Shown piece after piece: positions 1 to 5,344 of a stretch of DNA of 5,435 nucleotides. The stretch lies in contig JAJRVC010000732.1 in NCBI GenBank assembly GCA_024277475.1, positions 1 to 5,435 on the forward strand, read 5' to 3'. The stretch comes from Deltaproteobacteria bacterium. GTDB lineage: Bacteria > Desulfobacterota > Desulfobacteria > Desulfobacterales > JAFDCJ01. Numbering within the stretch: position 1 is the first letter of the stretch; every line of letters starts with the position of its first letter. The notes under the pieces were generated by a model. That model was not told the DNA's origin. It searched no databases and saw only the letters and a list, made by a program, of their open reading frames with translations. Position numbers and translations under genes: made by a program.

Positions 1-1617
1 AGCTCCGGTCAGGAAAATACAAAGGGGGTAGGTTTCGCCGGGTTCCAATGCATGAACGCGAAGGGTGCTTTCCGTTCCCCGGTTCGTGCCGATGAAGGTG
101 TCTATGCGGCCATCGGAATCACAGGTGATGTCTTCGAGTGTGGCATCACGAGTGGGTTCTTCATTCAACCGGTAAAGAGGGACTACCGGGAAAACCTGAT
201 CTATGGCCCATGAGTCGGGTACCGATTGAAAAACCGAAAAGTTGCAGAAATATTTATCCGCCAACTTGGTTTTTAAAGTACGAATTTCCTCGGGCATGAA
301 TTTCAGGCGAGTGCTCAGCTTTTCAATTTTACGACAGGTGCCCCAGAATATTCTTTCTGTCATAGCCCTGTTTTCCAGAGAAATCATGCCCATGAGAAAC
401 TGGTTTTGCGCCTCATCTTTTAAGTGCACGGCATCGTGCCAGGATTCGTTTAAATTCTTATTGGACGTTGAGTCGAGCACATAGAAGATTTCTTTGACGA
501 CTTCCGGGGCATCGTCCTCAATTTCGATAGTGTCGCTCCATTCCGGAAAGCGGGTAACATCAAGTACGTTAACCACAAGTATGGAATGATGTGCGGTCAA
601 TGCTCTCCCCGATTCGGAGATGATATTTGGATGCGGCAGATTTTCCTTCTGGCAGATTTCCAGTAGATGATGCACGACATCGTTGGCATATTCCTGCACC
701 GAATAGTTGATGCTGGACGCGAATGTGGAACGAGAGCCATCGTAGTCCACTCCCAGTCCACCGCCGACATCAATGTATTGGATGTTGCAGCCGAATCGCA
801 TCAACTCGGAATAAAAACGTCCCACTTCCTGCAAACTGTTTTTGATGCGGCGGATATTGGTGATCTGACTGCCTAAATGAAAATGGATTAACTTGACACA
901 GTCGAGAATGTTTTTGGCCTTGGCTATTTGCAAGGCTTCCATCAACTCGATTGAGTTCAGTCCGAATTTCGAGTGCTCTCCTGCCGAAGAAGACCAGCGG
1001 CCCTGACCGGTGCTCACCAGCTTGATACGCAGTCCGATATTGGGTTGCACGCCAAGCTCTCTTGCAACCTTTTCGATGAGAGACAACTCATTGAGTTTTT
1101 CCACGACAATAAAAACTTTTTTCCCTAGTTTCTGGCTCATCAATGCCAGCCGGATGAAGGCCTCATCCTTATAACCGTTACAAACCAGCAGGGCTTCGGG
1201 ATTATCTAGGATAGCGAGAATGGCATGCAATTCGGGTTTGGACCCGGCTTCGAGCCCGATGTTGTAAGGCCGGCCAAATTTTACGATCTCTTCTACCACC
1301 TGCCGTTGCTGGTTCACCTTGATCGGGTATACCCCGTGGTATTGACCGTTATACCCGTACTCCTCAATAGCGCGCTGGAAAGAGTTGACAAGGTTGGCGA
1401 TGCTGGCTTTCAGAATGTCCGAAAACCGGATGAGAACCGGAAGCGAATAACCCTTCGACTGAATGTCATCGACCAGTTCCTTGAGATCAATGTCATGTTG
1501 GCTGTGACGATTGGGACGGACAACGATATTACCTTTCGGGTTGATATCAAAATAACCCGCACCCCAGCCGCTGATATTATAATGCTCGCGGGCTTCATCA
1601 ATGGTCCACTTCGTCAT
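1..1617 (-). CDS. speA: Biosynthetic arginine decarboxylase, C-terminus cut by window edge
   Basis: PLP-dependent decarboxylation of arginine to agmatine, the first step of the ADC route to putrescine and spermidine. My reverse-strand translation is open from ATG at 1617 to base 1, giving 539 residues with no stop. Seen motifs: YPIKVNQ with the PLP lysine at about K100; HFHLGSQ at 245-251; the glycine-rich phosphate loop DVGGGLG at 283-289; ESGR at 335-338; and DITCDSDG with the catalytic cysteine at about C499. These match the fold III (alanine racemase-type) SpeA family, which normally has about 630-660 residues, so roughly 95-120 C-terminal residues lie outside the window. The start fits the family N-terminus (WTIDEAREHYNISGWG). 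Its ribosome site, AGGGAA at 1633-1628, is weak and about 10 nt away. It is divergent from lysA. The inserted domain typical of SpeA, compared with LysA, lies after residue 360. Identification is secure; the protein is incomplete only because of the window edge. Confidence 0.95.
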   Translation of the reverse strand, partial: MTKWTIDEAREHYNISGWGAGYFDINPKGNIVVRPNRHSQHDIDLKELVDDIQSKGYSLPVLIRFSDILKASIANLVNSFQRAIEEYGYNGQYHGVYPIKVNQQRQVVEEIVKFGRPYNIGLEAGSKPELHAILAILDNPEALLVCNGYKDEAFIRLALMSQKLGKKVFIVVEKLNELSLIEKVARELGVQPNIGLRIKLVSTGQGRWSSSAGEHSKFGLNSIELMEALQIAKAKNILDCVKLIHFHLGSQITNIRRIKNSLQEVGRFYSELMRFGCNIQYIDVGGGLGVDYDGSRSTFASSINYSVQEYANDVVHHLLEICQKENLPHPNIISESGRALTAHHSILVVNVLDVTRFPEWSDTIEIEDDAPEVVKEIFYVLDSTSNKNLNESWHDAVHLKDEAQNQFLMGMISLENRAMTERIFWGTCRKIEKLSTRLKFMPEEIRTLKTKLADKYFCNFSVFQSVPDSWAIDQVFPVVPLYRLNEEPTRDATLEDITCDSDGRIDTFIGTNRGTESTLRVHALEPGETYPLCIFLTGA

Positions 1618-1646
1618 GGTAGGCTTGTTCCCTAAAATTTATTTCT

Positions 1647-1675
1647 ATTTGGCCCCACGCCCAGTGGAATGTCAA
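1647..1675 (-). promoter_or_regulatory. Possible speA promoter
   Basis: On the minus strand a perfect -35 hexamer TTGACA lies at 1675-1670. A 17-nt spacer then leads to CCAAAT at 1652-1647, which matches the -10 consensus at only three of six positions. The site is about 30 nt upstream of the speA start codon. The -35 and the spacing are good and the -10 is poor, so this may be an activator-dependent or weak promoter, or a chance match. Confidence 0.35.
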
Positions 1676-1690
1676 TTGAAAACAAAGCGT

Positions 1691-1719
1691 TTTTTTGATT
1701 TAAAAAACTGTGCTATAAA
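1691..1719 (+). promoter_or_regulatory. Probable extended -10 promoter of lysA
   Basis: TGCTATAAA at 1711-1719 is an extended -10 element (TG, one base, then TATAAA at 1714-1719). With a 17-nt spacer the -35 position falls on the T-rich TTTTTT at 1691-1696; TTGATT at 1695-1700 would leave only 13 nt. Extended -10 promoters often tolerate a poor -35. The predicted transcript would start near 1726, giving a leader of about 50 nt before the lysA start. It partly overlaps the inverted repeat at 1717-1742. Confidence 0.5.
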
Positions 1720-1742
1720 TTCCGGGTTGTATTGAGGAATTT
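1717..1742. promoter_or_regulatory. Operator-like inverted repeat over the lysA -10/start region
   Basis: AAATTCC at 1717-1723 and GGAATTT at 1736-1742 form a perfect 7-bp inverted repeat with a 12-nt spacer. The left arm overlaps the end of the predicted -10 box and the repeat brackets the predicted transcription start. That is a typical place for a repressor operator. No regulator gene is present in the window and the arms are AT-rich, so this could be chance. Confidence 0.3.
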
Positions 1743-1773
1743 TGCGGTTCCCTATCGGAGTCAGGAATAAAAA

Positions 1774-3009
1774 ATGAAAATTGAAAAAGTTGAAGTGCGG
1801 GAAATTGCGCGTCAGTTTGGCACCCCTGTTTATGTATACAGTCTGGAAATTCTGCGGCAATCGATAAGCGAGATCAAAAAACTTTCGCCGGTCACCCGGT
1901 ATGCGATGAAGGCCTCTTCCAATGTCCGAATCTTGCAGGAGATGCTGGCGAATGGAGTCAAGATCGATGCGGTGAGTATCTATGAAGTCCAGCGCGCATT
2001 GCGTGCCGGATACAAGGCGGAAGACATTTGTTTTACCAGCGATGTCTTTTTTAACGCCGATGATGTGAACTATTGTCTCGATAATAATATCTATTGCAAC
2101 TGCGGCACATTGGGAATGGTTGAGGAGTATGGTCAGGCTTTAAAAAAACACGGCTCCGGTTCCGCAAAAATTTCAATTCGAATTAATCCTGGTGAAGGGG
2201 CAGGCCACTCCAAAAAAACCAATACTGGTGGGCCTTATAGCAAACATGGCATCTGGTACCAGAACCTGGATGAGGTAAAACGTTTGTTAAAGGAATATGA
2301 CCTGACTTTATCAGGAGTGCATATGCACATCGGTTCCGGGGGGGATATGGAACACCTCAAGCGCATTACCGGAAAACTGGTGGATTTTGCCAAAGAGTTT
2401 CCCGATGTCGAGACGATCAATTTCGGCGGTGGGTTACCCTATCAATATGATCCGGATCAACCGCAGGAAGATATTTCGGGGTACAAAGCTATTATTGATG
2501 AACGGGCTGATGTTCTAAAAGAACATTTTGGTCGCGATGTGATCTGTGAGATTGAACCGGGCCGGAGGTTTGTCGCAGGTTGTGGTTACCTGATCGGCGA
2601 AGTGCGCTCGCTCAACCATACCTTTGACGAAGACGGCAAACGCATCGACTATGTGCTGACCAATGTCGGGTTCTGTCATTTGATTCGGCCCATGGCTTAT
2701 GGCTCGTTTCACCCTATCTGGTTTGACGGCGAAAACCTGGGGCCGGAGCAAGACCTCATTGTTGCCGGTCCCGTTTGTGAATCCGGAGATGTTTTGACAC
2801 AGAAAAATGAAGAACCGGTCCCGCGAAAATTGCCGATGCCAAAAGCAGGAGACGTTATCGTGATAGGCGGTGCAGGGGCTTACGGGCATGTCATGTCTTC
2901 CAACTACAATTCGCAACCCCTCATTCCGGAAGTGATTATAGATGGCGACCAATGCACCTTGACGCGAAAACGTCAGACCCTGGATGACCTCATGCAACAG
3001 GAAATATAA
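1774..3009 (+). CDS. lysA: Diaminopimelate decarboxylase (LysA)
   Basis: Decarboxylates meso-2,6-diaminopimelate to L-lysine, the last step of lysine synthesis, in the cytosol with PLP. The 411 residues are close to the 420 of E. coli LysA. The protein reads along that family from the N-terminal FGTPVYVY strand to the C-terminal RKRQTLDDL. Visible motifs: PLP lysine in YAMKASSN (K46); HSKKTNTGG and SKHGIWY at about 145-162; HMHIGSG at 183-189; glycine-rich GGG at 218-220; EPGR at 261-264; IRPMAYGSFH at 304-313; catalytic CESGD at 335-339; and GAYG...SSNYNS at 368-380. CESGD and the SSNYNS block favour DAP decarboxylase over carboxynorspermidine decarboxylase. The start is supported by AGGA at 1763-1766, 7 nt upstream. 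It is divergent from speA and convergent with phhB. One difference from E. coli is TNVGF (295-299) where E. coli has VDAGF. Confidence 0.93.
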   Translation: MKIEKVEVREIARQFGTPVYVYSLEILRQSISEIKKLSPVTRYAMKASSNVRILQEMLANGVKIDAVSIYEVQRALRAGYKAEDICFTSDVFFNADDVNYCLDNNIYCNCGTLGMVEEYGQALKKHGSGSAKISIRINPGEGAGHSKKTNTGGPYSKHGIWYQNLDEVKRLLKEYDLTLSGVHMHIGSGGDMEHLKRITGKLVDFAKEFPDVETINFGGGLPYQYDPDQPQEDISGYKAIIDERADVLKEHFGRDVICEIEPGRRFVAGCGYLIGEVRSLNHTFDEDGKRIDYVLTNVGFCHLIRPMAYGSFHPIWFDGENLGPEQDLIVAGPVCESGDVLTQKNEEPVPRKLPMPKAGDVIVIGGAGAYGHVMSSNYNSQPLIPEVIIDGDQCTLTRKRQTLDDLMQQEI

Positions 3010-3039
3010 GCAGGTGTGCTGGTAGCGGGTGAACCCATT

Positions 3040-3091
3040 GTTAAAGGCCTATTAATTTTATTTAGCTTTAGGGCAAAGACCTATAGGGTCC
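3040..3091. repeat. Degenerate dispersed repeat, copy A
   Basis: This stretch aligns in the same orientation with 3843-3896. Both open with GTTAAAGGC, continue through an A/T-rich tract, share AGCTTTA, then GGG with a short gap, then AGACC and a G/C-rich tail. I estimate about two thirds identity over about 54 columns, from alignment by eye. It lies in the lysA-phhB intergenic region, with its G/C-rich end facing the phhB stop codon about 24 bases away. In copy A the hairpin seen in copy B is reduced to TAGG/CCTA (3069-3072 with 3080-3083). Confidence 0.5.
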
Positions 3092-3104
3092 AGCGTCACG
3101 CTGG
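3090..3104. other. Perfect 6-bp hairpin between convergent lysA and phhB
   Basis: CCAGCG (3090-3095), loop TCA and CGCTGG (3099-3104) form a perfect stem. It lies 10 nt past the phhB stop on the minus strand and about 80 nt past the lysA stop. A U-run follows it in neither direction, so it is not a classic intrinsic terminator. It could slow or end transcription from either gene or protect a 3' end. The adjacent CCTATAGG at 3080-3087 is also self-complementary. Confidence 0.35.
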
Positions 3105-3114
3105 TGCCGAGTGG

Positions 3115-3420
3115 CTAGAATAGCGGGTCGATTTTTTGCGCCATTTGTACATCGGCAAGGGTGACACCGCTGACCGTATGTGTCCAGTAGCGAATGGAAA
3201 TGCGTTTGTAGTTGATGATGATATCGGGATGATGATTATTCTCTTCTGCCGCCTTGGCAACCTTGCCGACAAACTCGATGCCCTCCATGAACTTTGAAGC
3301 GTGGTGTACACGCTGGATGTAGGGCACACCTTTTTCGTTCTTGCCGGTTTTCCATTCGGGTGCCATGTCTTTTAGTTTTTCTTCAAGTTCCTGTTCGGTT
3401 AACGCAGTCTTTTCTACCAT
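3115..3420 (-). CDS. phhB: Pterin-4a-carbinolamine dehydratase (4a-hydroxytetrahydrobiopterin dehydratase)
   Basis: Dehydrates 4a-hydroxy-tetrahydropterin to quinonoid dihydropterin, recycling the pterin cofactor, classically for phenylalanine hydroxylase. The 101 residues match the usual family length of about 95-115. The family signature is visible: EENNHHP at 59-65 with the catalytic His pair H63-H64, Y71, the TH at 80-81 and D90. The N-terminal half has PEWK (21-24) and the VHHASKFMEGIEFVGKVA helix. The ATG at 3420 overlaps the TAA of the upstream glutaredoxin-like gene as TAATG, and GGAAAG just upstream serves as ribosome site, so the two are probably translated together. No phenylalanine hydroxylase gene is in the window. 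Stand-alone members in bacteria lacking that enzyme are often linked to molybdopterin or folate-type metabolism, so the physiological substrate is open. Confidence 0.9.
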   Translation of the reverse strand: MVEKTALTEQELEEKLKDMAPEWKTGKNEKGVPYIQRVHHASKFMEGIEFVGKVAKAAEENNHHPDIIINYKRISIRYWTHTVSGVTLADVQMAQKIDPLF

Positions 3421-3674
3421 TATCTTTCCTTTATCAGTTCTTCGAGTTTTTTTCGTAATGTGGTTTCGTGCACCTTGAACACGAAACTCTCTTTCCCGTT
3501 GAGCCGTACCACCGGGATCCTTTCTTTATAAGATGTAAAAAGGTCGGGGTCGGATTCGATATCGATCATCGTCAGCGTTGCCGGGAAATCCGGCAGTACA
3601 CGTTCGATTATTTCTTTCGCATCGTCACACAAGCAACAATCTTTTTTGGTCAGAATTTCAATTTGTATTTGCAT
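3420..3674 (-). CDS. Small glutaredoxin-like / thioredoxin-fold protein (DUF836 type)
   Basis: A protein of 84 residues with a thioredoxin-like fold, probably a cytosolic thiol-disulfide protein. Seen: an initial beta strand IQIEILTK, the redox motif CCLC at 13-16 (CxxC; C13 and C16 are the likely redox pair) followed by DDAKEIIERV as helix 1, the cis-proline in RIPVV at P54, and a C-terminal Lys/Glu-rich helix. This layout matches the glutaredoxin-like DUF836 family (about 75-100 residues). I place the start at ATG 3674. A TTG at 3695 would add seven residues, but they fall in the palindromic repeat and do not look like the family N-terminus. Its stop overlaps the phhB start by one base (TAATG), making a two-gene unit. 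The C/G-run repeat begins about 10 nt upstream of the start, so its promoter must lie within or beyond the repeats. Confidence 0.8.
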   Translation of the reverse strand: MQIQIEILTKKDCCLCDDAKEIIERVLPDFPATLTMIDIESDPDLFTSYKERIPVVRLNGKESFVFKVHETTLRKKLEELIKER

Positions 3675-3683
3675 GTTATTAAG

Positions 3684-3757
3684 GAACCCCCTCAATCCCC
3701 CTTATCAGGGGGAAGTTTTTAAATACCCCTTCTGCAAGGGGGGGGGCTGGGGGTTAA
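3684..3757. repeat. Nested C/G-run palindromic repeat element
   Basis: Two hairpins sit side by side. CCCCCT (3697-3702) pairs with AGGGGG (3707-3712) around a 4-nt loop. CCCCTT (3726-3731) pairs with AAGGGG (3736-3741) around CTGC. The outer ends also mirror each other: AACCCCC near 3685-3691 with GGGGGTT at 3749-3755, so the whole block can fold as one long imperfect palindrome. It includes a run of nine G at 3738-3746. This is the look of small non-autonomous REP- or MITE-like intergenic elements of C/G-run type. Read on the minus strand, the second hairpin is followed by TATTT and could help end the cytochrome b transcript. On the plus strand the first is followed by AAGTTTTT. Confidence 0.7.
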
Positions 3758-3823
3758 TGTTAAAACTTATATCCAGAAGCTTGATCGTTATAGTTCGCCA
3801 TTAAATGAACTGACCAATAGCCT

Positions 3824-3837
3824 CCCCTGCCAAGGGG
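3824..3837. repeat. Third C/G-run hairpin
   Basis: CCCCT (3824-3828), loop GCCA and AGGGG (3833-3837) form a 5-bp stem with the same CCCC/GGGG design as the two hairpins at 3697-3741. It may be a decayed or separate unit of the same repeat type. A U-run follows in neither direction. Confidence 0.5.
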
Positions 3838-3842
3838 CCTAA

Positions 3843-3896
3843 GTTAAAGGCTCAAGTATTTTTTTTCAGCTTTACGGGAATAGACCCGTTGGCCCT
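3843..3896. repeat. Degenerate dispersed repeat, copy B, with internal hairpin
   Basis: Sister of 3040-3091, in the same orientation, again with its G/C-rich end next to the stop codon of a minus-strand gene (cytochrome b stop at 3908, 11 bases away). It contains a T8 tract (3859-3866), AGCTTTA, and a hairpin ACGGG (3874-3878), loop AATAGA, CCCGT (3885-3889). On the minus strand the hairpin is followed by A-rich RNA, so it is not a normal intrinsic terminator. No open reading frame of note lies inside. Confidence 0.5.
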
Positions 3897-3907
3897 ACGC
3901 CTAGTAG

Positions 3908-4921
3908 TTACATGGAGTGGGTCATGGTGGTTACGGTGCCCCAGATGATGAGAGCGGCGAAGGTTGCTATGAAACCTATAAGAACCAACATGGCCAGGGG
4001 ACGTTTTTTCCAATAGCGTTCTTTGCCCTGGTCGATGATGGGAATAGCGGCTAAAAAACCGATGATGATGGGGGGCGCAACAATTAAAGAGGGCACCCAT
4101 AAATTTTCCAAAGCGTATACCCAGACAAACTGCCAGGGGGGTTTGGTGACTTCGAGGCCGAGCACCGGCTCTTCTCCGAGAGGCGGTGCTATGGTTAACG
4201 CGAGAACACAAATTAACAGAAAAATCCCTGCGCCCGACCTTCTCAGGTAAGCCATGTGTTGGGTAAAGGGAATATTTTTTGCGGGTTCGATTGCATCCGG
4301 CAATTGCGACAGCTTGTGATATTTGACGTAGAACAAATGCAGCCCGATCATCAGTATAGAGATGATCGGTAGCAGAGAAATATGTGCCATATAGATTCTG
4401 CTTAAAATAGGAACCCCCTGTGCGAACGCTTCGGTGAGCGGCAGGCCGAAGACACCTATTTGCTCGGCCACCCAGAGAAAATGCGCCAGTGCTTCATAAG
4501 CTTCCTGATCCCATTTAAGAACGGTGCCGGTGAACAGCAGGGTGACCATCATCAACATTATTCCGATTCCGATGAGCCAGTTGATCTCGCGCGGGTTTTT
4601 ATAAGATGCGGTGAAGAACACGCGGATGACGTGCAGTGTCATAGTAACGGTCAATACCTCTGCGGCCCAGAAGTGGATGCCACGCAGGAACCAGCCGAGG
4701 TAAACCTGATCGGTGAGGTATTGCAGACTGCGGTTTGCGCGTTCCGGATCGGGAACGAAAAATTGTGCCAGCAGGATGCCGCTGATTACCAGAACCCCAA
4801 AGGCCGATAAGGTCATGCCGCCCAGGGAATATTTTATGGAGTTGGAGTGCTCGGGGATATCGTATTCGAGTAGATGGATGCCTAATCGGTCTTGCAATAT
4901 TTTTTTAAGCCCGTTGGCCAT
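3908..4921 (-). CDS. Cytochrome b, b6-type, single-chain (b6 plus subunit IV-like)
   Basis: Membrane subunit of a bc/b6f-like quinol oxidoreductase, binding two b haems. The 337 residues show about seven membrane segments (about 33-55, 83-105, 113-136, 176-200, 229-246, 268-296, 308-330), equal to b6 (four) plus subunit IV (three) in one chain. Haem ligands are H83/H97 and H180/H195. Fourteen residues between the second pair is the b6 spacing; mitochondrial-type cytochrome b has thirteen. [10 protein letters not shown] at 30-39 aligns with the b6 haem c_i segment, but S32 stands where b6 has cysteine. The Qo-site PEWY is replaced by PPWQ at 261-264. The start has GGGGAG at 4934-4929 and lies 4 nt past the stop of the preceding gene, so translation is probably coupled. 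No Rieske gene is visible; it may lie beyond the right edge. Confidence 0.88.
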   Translation of the reverse strand: MANGLKKILQDRLGIHLLEYDIPEHSNSIKYSLGGMTLSAFGVLVISGILLAQFFVPDPERANRSLQYLTDQVYLGWFLRGIHFWAAEVLTVTMTLHVIRVFFTASYKNPREINWLIGIGIMLMMVTLLFTGTVLKWDQEAYEALAHFLWVAEQIGVFGLPLTEAFAQGVPILSRIYMAHISLLPIISILMIGLHLFYVKYHKLSQLPDAIEPAKNIPFTQHMAYLRRSGAGIFLLICVLALTIAPPLGEEPVLGLEVTKPPWQFVWVYALENLWVPSLIVAPPIIIGFLAAIPIIDQGKERYWKKRPLAMLVLIGFIATFAALIIWGTVTTMTHSM

Positions 4922-4925
4922 ACGG

Positions 4926-5342
4926 TCACTCCCCGGGGCGGATGAAGGTCAGCCCGGCAAAAACAAGCCCGGCAAATAATGTGATACCAGCGGCAATTCC
5001 ATAACCTTTGCTCGATGTTGTCACGGCCTTGAGTTTCGCCAGCTCGACTTTTTGCATGTTTTCATGTTCGTTGTGACTGCTTTCCATTTTCACGGATTCA
5101 TTTCCAGCAGGGGAAACAACCTCACCTTCCATGAAAAGGTCGGAAGGGGAAAACATTTCAGAACTACCAAAAGGGTCGGGTTCCTTTTCTTCGATTGCAT
5201 ACATGGGGTCGGTTGCGGAAGGCTCTGTGCTGATAACCGGGGCGGCTTCTTTTTTATGACCGCCGCCGCCGTGCGCCATCGCATTTTGCGCGATAAAAAT
5301 AAAGATAGCTGCGACCAACAAGGTTTTAGTGAAGTTCTTCAT
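4926..5342 (-). CDS. His-rich periplasmic protein with one C-terminal membrane anchor, unknown function
   Basis: I do not recognise a family. The 138 residues start with a signal peptide (KNFTK, hydrophobic 7-19, then NAMA with likely cleavage after A23). The mature protein would begin HGGGGHKK. A low-complexity acidic, Pro/Ser/Met-containing stretch follows (about 33-85), then an SHNEHENMQ patch (89-97), a basic turn, and one hydrophobic segment at about 113-134 ending RPGE. There is no cysteine, so no c-type haem or Fe-S site. Predicted topology is N-terminus outside, anchored at the C-terminus. It lies between the partial upstream gene (2-nt gap) and cytochrome b (4-nt gap), which suggests an accessory subunit or assembly factor of that complex. 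His residues could bind a metal; this is inference. GGAAG six nt upstream supports the ATG at 5342. Confidence 0.75.
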   Translation of the reverse strand: MKNFTKTLLVAAIFIFIAQNAMAHGGGGHKKEAAPVISTEPSATDPMYAIEEKEPDPFGSSEMFSPSDLFMEGEVVSPAGNESVKMESSHNEHENMQKVELAKLKAVTTSSKGYGIAAGITLFAGLVFAGLTFIRPGE

Positions 5343-5344
5343 AA

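Larger units (their letters stand above)
3675..3907. other. Repeat-rich intergenic region between cytochrome b and glutaredoxin-like genes
   Basis: No plausible gene is seen in these 233 bases. They hold the nested C/G-run palindrome (3684-3757), a spacer (3758-3823), a third C/G hairpin (3824-3837), a T8 tract (3859-3866) and copy B of the dispersed repeat (3843-3896). A weak minus-strand promoter (TTGGTC 3817-3812, TATAAC 3792-3787, 19-nt spacer) could serve the glutaredoxin-like gene. Its transcript would then carry the palindrome in its leader. I give that promoter low weight. Confidence 0.6.

Noticed and set aside
242..876. Plus-strand open frames at 242-484 and 667-876
   Set aside because: They lie antisense to speA, whose minus-strand frame is unbroken and carries all family motifs here.
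1225..1635. Plus-strand open frame of 136 codons
   Set aside because: Antisense to the N-terminal coding region of speA, including the PLP-lysine segment; its product resembles no family I know.
2515..2997. Minus-strand open frame of 160 codons
   Set aside because: Antisense to the C-terminal half of lysA, which has CESGD and SSNYNS in the sense frame.
1774..3009. Carboxynorspermidine decarboxylase (nspC), suggested by the neighbouring polyamine gene speA
   Set aside because: CESGD, HSKKTNTGG, GAYG...SSNYNS and the E. coli-like C-terminus identify LysA.
3684..3837. CRISPR array
   Set aside because: The repeated units are irregular in size and spacing and are palindromic C/G runs without unique spacers; no cas genes are present.
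3837..3866. Plus-strand terminator (GCCT/AGGC stem then T8)
   Set aside because: The stem is only 4 bp, five bases separate it from the T-run, and no plus-strand gene ends nearby.
3852..4211. Minus-strand open frame of 119 codons
   Set aside because: Out-of-frame shadow of the cytochrome b C-terminus that runs into the repeat; composition is His/Arg-rich and not protein-like.
4460..4979. Plus-strand open frames at 4460-4810 and 4713-4979
   Set aside because: Antisense to cytochrome b membrane segments and haem-ligand region.
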